This document shows, in pieces, positions 52,853-61,532 of a stretch of 64,000 nucleotides of DNA. The notes under the pieces are model-generated. The model made no database searches. It saw nothing but the letters and a program-made list of their open reading frames with translations, and was not told where the DNA came from. The position numbers and the translations under genes are program-made. Origin of the DNA: Propionispora vibrioides (GTDB taxonomy: Bacteria; Bacillota; Negativicutes; Propionisporales; Propionisporaceae); the NCBI RefSeq assembly GCF_900110485.1, contig NZ_FODY01000011.1, forward strand, positions 62,001 through 126,000. The letters are read 5' to 3'. The number at the start of each line of letters is the position of its first letter. Position 1 is the stretch's first letter.

Positions 52853-53467
52853 TCAGCCTCTTTTCTCCAAGGCAATATTATCTACATACACTTCCCCTTT
52901 GTAATTTGTATAACTGCCGACAATACTAAAATCAAAGTAAACGATATTTCCCGTTACTGCCTGAAACGGAACGCGGACTTTCACTTTTTTGAGATCCGTT
53001 CCATCCACCGGCCGGGCCGACACCGTTTCAATATCCGGGCAGACATTAACCACTTCCACATTGGCGTCAGATTTCATATACACTTTCGTTTTAAAGGAAC
53101 CGTTTGTCATATTCTTAGGGTTAAAATAAAAGTCAAATGTCAACATGTTGCAGCCGTCCAAGACAAGCGGCGAACCGGTGGTCACACTGCTATTGTGAAG
53201 CTTTACTTCACTCCAACTATCCTTAAATTTCGTGTGAAAATCGACACTCAGCTTTAATGCCCCTTCGCCAAGCTTGGCATCCTGCACTATAACGGGCGTT
53301 CCGTCATAATTCCACACGCCGCCGGGAGCCCAGCCGTCCGCATCCTGGGCAAAATTCCAGGCTGTCAGCTGGGTTGCCGCTGTTGCAGGTACCGTCGCAA
53401 AACCGGATAGCAAAAAAGCTGCCGACAATATTACGGGAATAACTTTCTTCAGTATTGTTTTTTTCAT
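52853..53467 (-). CDS. Secreted stand-alone carbohydrate-binding module (CBM27-like) protein
   Basis: 204 residues, close paralogue of the protein at 49421-50032, with the same signal peptide (MKKTILKKVIPVILSAAFLL), WNFAQDADGWAPGGVWNYDG, SWSEVKLHNSSV and VYVDNIALEKRG. Probably binds mannan at the surface or in the surroundings and supports the neighbouring enzymes. AAAAGGAG lies before the ATG. The two copies flank the large GH26 gene and most likely arose by duplication of a CBM-GH26 unit. Confidence 0.8.
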   Translation of the reverse strand: MKKTILKKVIPVILSAAFLLSGFATVPATAATQLTAWNFAQDADGWAPGGVWNYDGTPVIVQDAKLGEGALKLSVDFHTKFKDSWSEVKLHNSSVTTGSPLVLDGCNMLTFDFYFNPKNMTNGSFKTKVYMKSDANVEVVNVCPDIETVSARPVDGTDLKKVKVRVPFQAVTGNIVYFDFSIVGSYTNYKGEVYVDNIALEKRG

Positions 53468-53635
53468 GTTGTCCCCACTCCTTTTTACACAATTCAAATA
53501 CAAATAAATCCGCTTTGTTTTTGTTTATTCCAAACTTTCAGTATATTTAGCCCAGAAGTAGGGCCCCTATCATTGTTCCCGCACGCTCTGTGTGCTTGCC
53601 CAATTGCCGTCTTGGTCCAAACAAGCGCAATAGGT

Positions 53636-55015
53636 TTATTTATTCATAACTTTTGGCTGCGGCATGTCTTTATAAGTAATGCCATCCGCGAAAATCGAGC
53701 TTGGCTCATTGTAAAAATCAATAAAATCATTAATCATTTCATGACCGCGCGTATCACTTACCATATACGGCGCAAAAAAATTATGCTGCTCTTTTTCAAA
53801 ATTAGACCAGGTCATGAAATAAGGAAGGTGATATTTTCGGACAAGGACCGAAACATCGCTGAACCATCTTTTGTCCTTATTGCCGGCAACAGCCAGGCTG
53901 CCGCCCTGGCGTACACCAACCTCGGTAAGCGCCGGAAGCTTACCGCAAGACTTGGCGGCCTCAGCTACCACCTGCAACGACGTCTCAAAGTCTCTAAACC
54001 AGGGATCATTCTTAGGAAGTCCCGGCGGATTGTCGTCATACGTATCAAAGCCCATGATATCAACATAACGATTGCCCGGATACCGGTCAAGATATTCTCC
54101 CGGCGTTTTAAACGGGCCATTGGGGGAAATCGCATACAGAAAATTATGTACCTGTTTTGTATCCCGCATATATTTGACCGTATATTGGAAAAGCTCTACA
54201 AATTGCTCCGAACTGCAATACTTCGCCCCCCACCAAAACCACCCGCCATTATGCTCATGCAATGGCCGGAAAATCACCGGCACCTTTGCTGCCTGTAACC
54301 GCTGCGCATAATCTGCTACCAAATCAAGATAACCGTTGTATATCTCATTGAGATCACCGCCGGGCAAAATTCTTCTAACAATATCCCCTTTAAATTCATT
54401 GGGAGAATAGCCGCTATAGTCGTATGTCCCATCTGATTTTTTACCACGCTCTTTGATGAGCTCAAAATTCGGCATGTGCATGGACAAGGTGATAATCCCG
54501 CCCTCGTCAGCCGCTTTGATCGAAATAGCTGCGGCCTTATCCACCAGTGTAATTCCCTTTGCCTTTTCCTTCGGGGTAAGGGTCAGTTCAGAACCAGTAA
54601 GTGAAAGTGCATCGATACCAATGATACCGGCCAACGAGCCGGTTACATCTTTTATATCCGAATTGGTTCCGCTGTTTATCCGGAACATTTTGTGATGAGC
54701 ATCATTCTGATGACCAAAGATCGTATTGTCCGTTTTACTCAACGCCGCCAAATACGAATATAAAGACAGCGTTTCCGGTGTAGCATTCGGATCCGCCAAT
54801 CGGGCAAACGCAGGCGCTAACTTTACAAGCTGGTTACTTGTCGGTGCTTCCTTTTTCGCTTTGGCGTTGTCGGCATAAACAGTTCGTTCTATGTAGACTT
54901 TCTGGTTTGGATCGTTAACGATCGGGGAATCACGGCTTTCTGCCACAGCCAGCACCGGTATTACGCCGCCGATGAGCGCACATACCACGGCGGCCTTAAG
55001 AAATTGCTTTTTCAT
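53636..55015 (-). CDS. Secreted GH26 endo-1,4-beta-mannanase
   Basis: 459 residues. Signal peptide (about 1-26), a short linker, then one GH26 domain with FGHQNDAHH, acid/base E254 in RPLHEHNGGWFWWG and nucleophile E365 in PALTEVGVR. No binding module, so this is the smaller of the two GH26 enzymes and may work on oligosaccharides or be periplasmic. ATG at 55013-55015 with GAGGGAGG upstream. First gene after a good promoter with two copies of the AAAAGATAT motif, facing the porin. Confidence 0.9.
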   Translation of the reverse strand: MKKQFLKAAVVCALIGGVIPVLAVAESRDSPIVNDPNQKVYIERTVYADNAKAKKEAPTSNQLVKLAPAFARLADPNATPETLSLYSYLAALSKTDNTIFGHQNDAHHKMFRINSGTNSDIKDVTGSLAGIIGIDALSLTGSELTLTPKEKAKGITLVDKAAAISIKAADEGGIITLSMHMPNFELIKERGKKSDGTYDYSGYSPNEFKGDIVRRILPGGDLNEIYNGYLDLVADYAQRLQAAKVPVIFRPLHEHNGGWFWWGAKYCSSEQFVELFQYTVKYMRDTKQVHNFLYAISPNGPFKTPGEYLDRYPGNRYVDIMGFDTYDDNPPGLPKNDPWFRDFETSLQVVAEAAKSCGKLPALTEVGVRQGGSLAVAGNKDKRWFSDVSVLVRKYHLPYFMTWSNFEKEQHNFFAPYMVSDTRGHEMINDFIDFYNEPSSIFADGITYKDMPQPKVMNK

Positions 55016-55080
55016 CAATACCTCCCTCTTAGTTTCTTTTTTACTACTTAGGGTTTCAGACATGCTGCTTTCACTTCCTT

Positions 55081-55127
55081 ATTATAAAATTGAGCATATC
55101 TTTTGTCAATATAATGTTATATCTTTT
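55081..55127 (-). promoter_or_regulatory. Promoter and operators of the mannanase transcript
   Basis: On the minus strand TTGACA (55104-55109) and TATAAT (55081-55086) are separated by exactly 17 bases. GTTATATCTTTT (55116-55127, plus strand) overlaps upstream, and a second GCATATCTTTTG (55094-55105) lies over the -35 box. Both resemble words before the porin, PTS and gntR genes. Confidence 0.7.
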
Positions 55128-55235
55128 ATGCATGCGTTTCTTGCCGGAGATAAGCCCCATAAGCCAAGCTCCCGGCAGATTTCTTACACTATTTTAACCC
55201 AGCAGTCAATAATATTATATTTTTAATATTTTAAA

Positions 55236-55278
55236 GTTATATCTTTTTGTTGACAAAGTATCGTCTTTACTGTATCAT
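55236..55278 (+). promoter_or_regulatory. Promoter and operator of the porin gene
   Basis: TTGACA (55250-55255), 17 bases, TATCAT (55273-55278). GTTATATCTTTT (55236-55247) directly precedes the -35 box, in the same relative position as at the PTS promoter. Confidence 0.68.
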
Positions 55279-55338
55279 CATGTTTGAAAATTCATTTTAA
55301 TTTTGAAAATTCATTTTATCTTAAGGAGGAGCATGTTA

Positions 55339-56551
55339 ATGAGAAAGAAAAAACTATGGATTCCGATTCTTTTATCTGCACTTGTTCTTTAAAATCAGCG
55401 GTGTCTTTATCCAGAAATACATGAAAGACTACAAAGAAGATAGTCGCTTTAATGGTGGAAAAGACGCACCCTGGTGGGAAAGATACTTAGAATTAAACAT
55501 GCAAGCCCCGGTAAAAAATACCGATTGGAAATTCAACACGCAAATCGTATCCAAGGCCGGCTCGAAAGATAAGGCTTTCTCTGAAAAATTTGATGCGGTT
55601 GCCGATCCAAACGATCCGTCGGAAGAAGGCGGTAAAAAAGAATTCCATCCTGAACGCATGTGGGTGGAAGGAAATCTGGGAGGTACAGGCCAATACGCCA
55701 AATTGGGCTTCTTCCAGCCTTGGGTGCAGAACGGCTTTATCAGTGACGCCCGGATCAAAGGGGCTTCACTCGAACACTGGGGGCAAAAATCGGCCACCCA
55801 TATCTACGCCGGGAATATTTCGGAAAAATACTGGGATTTAGGCGCCGGGGCCAGAGTGACTTCGACCGAAGGAGCAGACCCAGTTACCGGGACTTGGACA
55901 AAAACATACACTGAAGACACCACCGGCGGCGTCTACAGTGACTTTGTCCGCCATCATGACACCATCAATTATAAGACTACAGGGGTTGGAGGTGACTGGG
56001 ATTTCCATGGTGACGATGGCTCGGATAACAAGGATATTGGTTATAATACCTATAATTCCGAGGAATCGGACAAACATATCTTCGCCTTTGTTTACGACTA
56101 CAAATTCTCCCCTAAATATGATGGCAGCGTCGGATACTATAATTACAAGTCCTATGCCTATAACGGCGATGCGCTGCAAATCGGTGCGGTAAACCTGAAT
56201 GTGCATCTTAATCCTTCTCTGACTCTGGCCAACAGTTACTCCCATGGCAACCAGGATGGTTATGACAAGGCCTATAATATTGAGTTGCAATATAACGGCA
56301 ATCCCTGGATAGATAGCACCAAACCTCATAACTTCGGCGCTTATCTTGCTTATCGCTACCTTGGCCCTGATGCAATCATTAAACCAAATTACAGTGATGG
56401 CATTAAAGCCGGCCAAAAAGGGTTCGAAGTCGGCACCTACTACACACTGACCAGCAATATTCTGGCTACCTTAAAATACGCCACAGGCAAGAGTATTTAC
56501 TATGGCCAGGACCGCTCCCGCGTCTTCACCTCCCTCCAATACGCCTTCTAA
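55339..56551 (+). pseudogene. Outer-membrane porin gene with broken signal-peptide frame and no SLH anchor
   Basis: A good AAGGAGG site and ATG (55339) encode the signal-like start MRKKKLWIPILLSALVL, then a TAA at 55390. The barrel continues in the +1 frame from about 55388 (KISGVFIQKYMKDYKEDSRF, many alternating strands, final aromatic YF-like end GQDRSRVFTSLQYAF). Negativicutes porins normally have an SLH domain and coiled coil between signal peptide and barrel; here both are missing. A deletion joining signal and barrel out of frame explains this; a sequencing error would fix only the frame. The barrel is otherwise intact for about 385 residues. It was probably the entry port for manno-oligosaccharides. 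Confidence 0.7.
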
Positions 56552-56594
56552 TTGAATGATTGCTTACTTTCCTCTTAACTAATAAACAGTACAT

Positions 56595-56645
56595 AAAAAA
56601 GACAGCCCTTGCGTTAGCGTAATAACGCGAGGACTGTCTTTTTTT
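56595..56645. terminator. Strong bidirectional terminator between porin and gntR
   Basis: AAAAAAGACAG and CTGTCTTTTTTT enclose a second stem (CCTTGCGTTA/TAACGCGAGG), so either strand ends in a T run. Confidence 0.9.
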
Positions 56646-56709
56646 AGTAACTATCACTATATCCAAAAGGTATTCACTAAGGACTGTGCTTCTAATTACC
56701 CTATACTGA

Positions 56710-57420
56710 TTACCTTATGCTGACTGTTTTAAATGCAATCCGATCCGCCCGGTGACGGGAAATAGAATACTCAAAAGGACGCCCGTCATCAAAAAAGGCC
56801 ACCTGCTCAATCTCTAATAAAGGTAACAGCCCTTCAATATGAAGATGCTTCACTTCCAGTTCGGTCGGCATTACCGCCCGTAGCGTCCGATGGGCCGACT
56901 GTATTTTTAATTGCAGTTTATCCTGAATGTAAGCGTAAATAGACGTTTCTACATGCTCTTTTTTCAATCCCGGTATCAGCTGAATTGGCATCTTGGTATA
57001 CTCCACAACAATAGGGCCTTCATCGTTAGAACGCGCCCGGATAATATCATAGACGAAATCATCCTCGGTAATCTGCAGCTTGGATGCTACTTCCTGTGAC
57101 GGATGTACAATATCAAACCGGATCACTTCTGTTTGCACTTTTTGCCCGCGATTGGTTTCTGTAAACCCAGTAAATTGTTTGGCCATACTAAGTTCTTTGA
57201 CATCCTGATTCTCCACTGTCTTAACAAAAGTACCCGAGCCACGGCGTTTAACAACCAGTCCTAAATTGACCAGTTCATCCACCGCCCGTTTGATAGTTAT
57301 GCGGCTTACCCCATAATACTCACACATCTCTTTTTCCAAGGCCAACTGCACGCCGGGAACATATTCGCCACTTGTGATTTTATTGCGGATATCATTTGCA
57401 ATTTGCTGATACTTCACCAT
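56710..57420 (-). CDS. gmuR: GntR-family regulator (HutC/UTRA type), GmuR-like
   Basis: 236 residues. Winged HTH (YQQIANDIRNKITSGEYVPG, LALEKEMCEYYGVSRITIKR, AVDELVNLGLVVKRRGSGTF) and a UTRA effector domain ending LLEIEQVAFFDDGRPFEYSI. Such regulators bind phosphorylated sugars. Its position between the porin and the PTS operon and its homology to GmuR support repression of the mannan regulon until a phosphorylated disaccharide appears. ATG at 57418-57420 with AGAGGTGAG upstream. Its own promoter region has AGATATAAC (57471-57479), close to the operator word. Confidence 0.82.
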   Translation of the reverse strand: MVKYQQIANDIRNKITSGEYVPGVQLALEKEMCEYYGVSRITIKRAVDELVNLGLVVKRRGSGTFVKTVENQDVKELSMAKQFTGFTETNRGQKVQTEVIRFDIVHPSQEVASKLQITEDDFVYDIIRARSNDEGPIVVEYTKMPIQLIPGLKKEHVETSIYAYIQDKLQLKIQSAHRTLRAVMPTELEVKHLHIEGLLPLLEIEQVAFFDDGRPFEYSISRHRADRIAFKTVSIR

Positions 57421-57468
57421 ATATATTTCTCTCACCTCTACTTTATCCTCTTTATATTATACAACAAC

Positions 57469-57480
57469 ATAGATATAACC
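57469..57480 (-). promoter_or_regulatory. Putative autoregulatory operator of gntR
   Basis: On the minus strand GGTTATATCTAT, one base from the GTTATATCTTTT word at the mannanase and porin promoters, lies ahead of TATAAT-like sequence (57450s) for gntR. The -35 box is weak. Confidence 0.45.
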
Positions 57481-57489
57481 ATATACTAA

Positions 57490-57703
57490 AATTGACATAT
57501 CCATTTAACAAACTATTGTTATCAAGTATCAAAAGAGCATACGGACCAGCGTCAGCAACTCACAAAAGGTATCTATCCGGCAAATCGCAGAAGAATTGAC
57601 AAGCAGGAACTTATCCGCCAATGCGTTTCCATCGCTCAGCCAATAAACGACAGAATGCCCTGTAAAACTGACCGAAAGCAACGCAACTTGACCTGTCCGC
57701 AGA
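57490..57703. other. Intergenic region, nothing recognised
   Basis: About 210 bases between the gntR promoter and the terminator of the GH1 gene. I see no open frame with a ribosome site or clear repeat. Confidence 0.4.
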
Positions 57704-57733
57704 AAAAAGCAAAACAGCCAGCCGGCTGTTTTG
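57704..57733 (-). terminator. Terminator of the PTS-GH1 operon
   Basis: CAAAACAGCC and GGCTGTTTTG with a four-base loop, followed by CTTTTTT on the minus strand, about 60 bases after the GH1 stop. Confidence 0.88.
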
Positions 57734-57789
57734 CCCCTGAAAGATATTTGTTCATTTATACCGGCAACTGATGCAGCGCCTTTATCCCG

Positions 57790-59187
57790 TTAAAAACCAT
57801 TATTCTGAGCTACCTGTTTAATCCAATAGCCGGATTTTTTAATGGTTTTTCGCTGTGTCGCCAAATCCAGCGCAATATAGCCATACCGGTTCTTATAGGC
57901 ATTGGACCAGGACCAGCAGTCAATAGGCGTCCAGGCGTGAAAACCAAAACAATTGGCGCCCTCCTCCATTCCCTTATGCAGCCAGCCCAGATGCTCTTCA
58001 TAAAAATCAATCCGGTAATCATCCTCTACATAGCCGTCGCTATTGGTATACTGTTCTTCTCCTTCGACCCCCATGCCATTCTCCGACAAGTACCAGGGAA
58101 TATTATCATACTGGTCCCGCAGATTAATCGCAATATCATAGATCGCCTGGGGATAGATCTCCCACTGCCGGTAAGGGTTCATTCGACATCCTGGAAGCTG
58201 ATAGTTGTCAAAATATTTATCCGGCATCCAGCCACATGATTCGTCAAAGAGCGACTCCTTGGCCTTGGCGCGGCGGGGCTGATAATAATTAACCCCCAGA
58301 AAATCGACTGTATTCCGCTTAATAATTGCCAGTTCTTTCTCGGTTGATTCCCACAGTACACCGTCTTTTTCCAATACATCAACCAGCGTCACCGAAAATT
58401 CTCCTTTAACCGCCGGATCTAGAAACGAACGGTTAAAGAAGTTATCGACAAAATCTGCCGCTTTTACATCTGCTTCATGATCAGAGCGCGGATAAGACGG
58501 GGTAAGGTTCAACACAATACCAATCTTGCCGCCCTGTTTGGCACAATCAGTATCCCGAAACGCCGCTATAGTTTTTGCCGAAGCCAGATTCAAATTATAA
58601 AGCACCTGTACCGCTTTGAGGCCATCAACAAGATTGGGGTAATGAAAGGTATAGAGGTACTGCCCTTCAACGACAACCATCGGTTCGTTAAAGGTAACCC
58701 ATTGCTTAACTTTATCACCAAAAAGAGCAAAGCATTTTTGGGCAAAAAGCACGAATAACTCTACCACGATTTTTGATTCCCAGCCGCCATATTTTTCATA
58801 TAGATCAATCGGCAGATCGAAATGATGCAAATTCATGACCGGAGTAATGCCATTTTTCAAAAATTCATCGATTACCTGATGATAAAAGGCTGCCCCCTCC
58901 GGGTCTACTTCCCCAGTCTCAAAATCCTTTATCAGTCGTGTCCATTGAATGGACGTCCGGACCGAATTAAGGCCGATTTCCTTCATCATGCGAATATCTT
59001 CACGATAACTATTGAAAAAATTAGAGGTTACATTAGGGCCAATCCTGTTAAAAAACGCTTCCGGCTCAATATCAAACCAGTAATCAAATATATTACGGTG
59101 CTTTTTATAAAACCGTCCTTCCGACTGGGGACCTGAGGTTGCCGCCCCCCACCAAAAATCTGGTGGAAAGTTATATTTTTTATTCAT
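57790..59187 (-). CDS. gmuD: GH1 6-phospho-beta-glucosidase, GmuD-like
   Basis: 465 residues of glycoside hydrolase family 1. Acid/base E168 in VTFNEPMVV and nucleophile glutamate in WYLSENGMGV. The phosphate pocket residues of 6-phospho-glycosidases are seen in SWSNAYKNRYGYI (S, K and Y). It cleaves disaccharide phosphates brought in by the PTS, most likely from cellobiose-, mannobiose- or glucomannan-type sugars. Last gene of the PTS operon, 48 bases after IIA. The ATG at 59185-59187 has AAAGGACAG upstream; in-frame starts 5-7 codons earlier are less well placed. Confidence 0.9.
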   Translation of the reverse strand: MNKKYNFPPDFWWGAATSGPQSEGRFYKKHRNIFDYWFDIEPEAFFNRIGPNVTSNFFNSYREDIRMMKEIGLNSVRTSIQWTRLIKDFETGEVDPEGAAFYHQVIDEFLKNGITPVMNLHHFDLPIDLYEKYGGWESKIVVELFVLFAQKCFALFGDKVKQWVTFNEPMVVVEGQYLYTFHYPNLVDGLKAVQVLYNLNLASAKTIAAFRDTDCAKQGGKIGIVLNLTPSYPRSDHEADVKAADFVDNFFNRSFLDPAVKGEFSVTLVDVLEKDGVLWESTEKELAIIKRNTVDFLGVNYYQPRRAKAKESLFDESCGWMPDKYFDNYQLPGCRMNPYRQWEIYPQAIYDIAINLRDQYDNIPWYLSENGMGVEGEEQYTNSDGYVEDDYRIDFYEEHLGWLHKGMEEGANCFGFHAWTPIDCWSWSNAYKNRYGYIALDLATQRKTIKKSGYWIKQVAQNNGF

Positions 59188-59235
59188 AAGCTGTCCTTTC
59201 ATTGACATTTACTTCAGCAATGAACCATAAGCTGC

Positions 59236-59562
59236 TTACTGCTTCGTCGCTGTAAAGCTTTCATACATATCTACCATAAGCTGCGATATATCACGCAGAG
59301 CAAGGGCAGTCATGAAATGGTCCTGGGCATGAATAAGCAACACTGTTTTTTCTATATTCTGACCATCACTTTCCGCTGAAATAAGTTGTGTCTGGATGTC
59401 ATGGGCTTCACCGATTTCTTTGCCGGCTTCGGCAATTTTATTTCTGGCCGCTCTGACATCGCCATCTTGTAAAAGCGTCTTGATTGCTTCAATCACCATC
59501 GACCGGCCTGTACCGGCATGAATAATGAGTTCCATTGATTTTTCTATGATTTTCTCATCCAT
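59236..59562 (-). CDS. gmuA: PTS lactose/cellobiose-family IIA component
   Basis: 108 residues, three-helix IIA of the Lac family. The phosphorylated histidine is in VLLIHAQDHFMTAL. It receives phosphate from HPr and gives it to IIB. Position in the operon (IIB, IIC, IIA, GH1) and the GntR/GH26 neighbours match the gmu operon of B. subtilis. ATG start with AGGAAAG-type site. Confidence 0.92.
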   Translation of the reverse strand: MDEKIIEKSMELIIHAGTGRSMVIEAIKTLLQDGDVRAARNKIAEAGKEIGEAHDIQTQLISAESDGQNIEKTVLLIHAQDHFMTALALRDISQLMVDMYESFTATKQ

Positions 59563-59597
59563 AAAAAGGCCTCTTTCCTGCTCTGTATAATTGCTGT

Positions 59598-60914
59598 TTA
59601 TTCCTCATTAATTTCATCGTCAATCCGGTTGGCGGCAATGACGAAGGGGGCGTAAATAAAAACATCCATCGCCAACCACACCACCTGCAGCAAGCCCCCC
59701 ATAATCGAACCGGTACCGATGGTGCCACAAAAGAAAAGCGGCATGGTCCAGGGAACCACAAAGCGGAAAATCGGAACAAGCCCGGAGGAAACAGCCAGCC
59801 AACCGACAAAGGTGTTGGCCAGAGGCGCTAAAATATACGGAACTAACAGAATGGGATTTAATACTATAGGCAAGCCAAACGCCAACGGTTCCTGAATATT
59901 AAACAGCATGGCCGGTGCGCCCAGTTTGGCAACAGCCCGCCAGCTTTCCTTCTTGGAAAAAAGAAAGACAGCGATAACCAACCCCATGATATGCATAAGC
60001 CCGGCTTCAAAAAATCCGTTGCTGAAGATATAGGACGCCGTGCCATCCTGGTTGGCCAATTGAGCCGGCATATATACCGTATTTTGAATCGCCGCCGTAA
60101 CATTATGTCCATGAATGCCAAACCACCAGAACAACCAGATAATAAACTGATATAGAAGAGAAAATCCCATCCCCTGCGAAAAGCCCATAAGCGGTGCCTG
60201 AATCACTTTGTAAATCAGATCATTCAAGGGCGGAATATCAAACCAGGTAAGAAGCGCGGCAAAGAGTGCAAACCCGCCCAGGGTAAAAAGCACCGGGACC
60301 AATACGGCAAACGACTGAGCCACCGCCGGTGGAACAGTATCCGGCATATGTATGCGGATTTTTTTATTTTTGGTAAGTTTAACGAAAACCCAGGAAGAAA
60401 CAGTGGCAACCAATAACGCAGCCAACACACCCTTATTGCCGAAATAGTCCAGGCTAAAGCCACCGACCTTATTGACCTGCTGCGGGGTAACAATCAAAAA
60501 GGCGCCGATTCCGGTAAGTGCCGTTGAGAATTTATCGCCGCCCCAAATGCCGCCCAGGCGGTAAGAAAACGCTGCTACCAGGAAAAGAGAAAGTACACCG
60601 AACCCGATGGTAACGACAAGATTACAAAGCGCCTGCAGGCTTTTGAGTGTCGCCACAAAAGCAGACGCCAGATAGGCTTCTCCCGTAAGACCGGTCATTT
60701 TCATCCCCAGCCCCATTCCGTTCGGCCCCATAACCGTACCGGTTGGATCAATAACAACCCATTCAATAATTCCAAAAAATGAACCTACAATCATAAATGG
60801 CAAAATCGTCGAAAATGAGTCCCTCATCGCCAACAAATATCTATTGCTGGAAATTCTTCCGGCCACCGGTATCAATACTTTTTCAAAAGCTGAAACGACT
60901 CCGCTTAACATCAT
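59598..60914 (-). CDS. gmuC: PTS lactose/cellobiose-family IIC component
   Basis: 438 residues, about ten membrane helices, the Lac-family IIC pattern with SNRYLLAMRDSFSTILPFMI near the N-terminus, LLYQFIIWLFWWFGIHGHNV and NIQEPLAFGLPIVLNP. It moves the disaccharide across the membrane while it is phosphorylated. ATG at 60912-60914, within the GAGGGGGG site at the end of the IIB gene; the adjacent ATG (60911) is an alternative. Confidence 0.92.
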   Translation of the reverse strand: MMLSGVVSAFEKVLIPVAGRISSNRYLLAMRDSFSTILPFMIVGSFFGIIEWVVIDPTGTVMGPNGMGLGMKMTGLTGEAYLASAFVATLKSLQALCNLVVTIGFGVLSLFLVAAFSYRLGGIWGGDKFSTALTGIGAFLIVTPQQVNKVGGFSLDYFGNKGVLAALLVATVSSWVFVKLTKNKKIRIHMPDTVPPAVAQSFAVLVPVLFTLGGFALFAALLTWFDIPPLNDLIYKVIQAPLMGFSQGMGFSLLYQFIIWLFWWFGIHGHNVTAAIQNTVYMPAQLANQDGTASYIFSNGFFEAGLMHIMGLVIAVFLFSKKESWRAVAKLGAPAMLFNIQEPLAFGLPIVLNPILLVPYILAPLANTFVGWLAVSSGLVPIFRFVVPWTMPLFFCGTIGTGSIMGGLLQVVWLAMDVFIYAPFVIAANRIDDEINEE

Positions 60915-60922
60915 ATCCCCCC

Positions 60923-61225
60923 TCAATTTATTAACTTCAGCGCTTTTTCTAATACTTTCTGTCCGTTAATCGTGCCATAATCCTTCATATCAATGAGTTC
61001 TACCGGACACCGCCCGGCAACAAGCTTCCTTACATCTCCCAGCATATGACGAATCTGTGGCCCCAAAAGCACAATGTCGGCCATATCGGCTTTCTCATCG
61101 AGAATCTCTACCGAAAAAGCTTCAATTTCAACATGATCTAGCTTCTGATTCGCCGCGGCTTCCTGCATTCTTCGCACAAGAATCGATGTCGACATACCGG
61201 CATTGCAGACCAGGTAAATGTTCAC
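60923..61225 (-). CDS. gmuB: PTS lactose/cellobiose-family IIB component
   Basis: 100 residues with the active-site cysteine in IYLVCNAGMSTSILVRRM, typical of Lac-family IIB. It transfers phosphate to the incoming sugar. GTG start at 61223-61225 with GGAGGGAG upstream. First gene of the operon, about 50 bases after a strong promoter carrying the GTCATATCTTTT site. Confidence 0.93.
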   Translation of the reverse strand: MNIYLVCNAGMSTSILVRRMQEAAANQKLDHVEIEAFSVEILDEKADMADIVLLGPQIRHMLGDVRKLVAGRCPVELIDMKDYGTINGQKVLEKALKLIN

Positions 61226-61273
61226 CTGACTCCCTCCCCTTTATTGTTTAATGGTTCCCTAGTTCTAGTTTGT

Positions 61274-61315
61274 ATTATAAATTTAAATATATCATTTGTC
61301 AATAAAAGATATGAC
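61274..61315 (-). promoter_or_regulatory. Promoter and operator of the PTS operon
   Basis: On the minus strand TTGACA (61297-61302), exactly 17 bases, then TATAAT (61274-61279). GTCATATCTTTT (61304-61315) directly precedes the -35 box, one base different from the porin and mannanase sites. Confidence 0.72.
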
Positions 61316-61433
61316 TTTTATAAAGACACCTCGATGACCACTAATTTACTAAACGCACAATTACAAGGAGAGATTTTTTCAACCGATAAAAAAGAAGCCC
61401 CCTGAATAGCAGTGCTATTTCTCTGTTAAAGCC

Positions 61434-61466
61434 ATAAAATAAAAATCGGAGCCAAAAGCCCCGATT
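61434..61466 (-). terminator. Terminator of the DJ-1 gene
   Basis: AAATCGG and CCGATTT arms with extra GC pairs (61443-61466), followed on the minus strand by TTTTATTTTATGG. Confidence 0.75.
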
Positions 61467-61532
61467 TCTTGTAGTTTAATTAGTTTTATAGACTAACCTG
61501 CCGCTGCTCTATTTATTTCTACATTCCCATAA

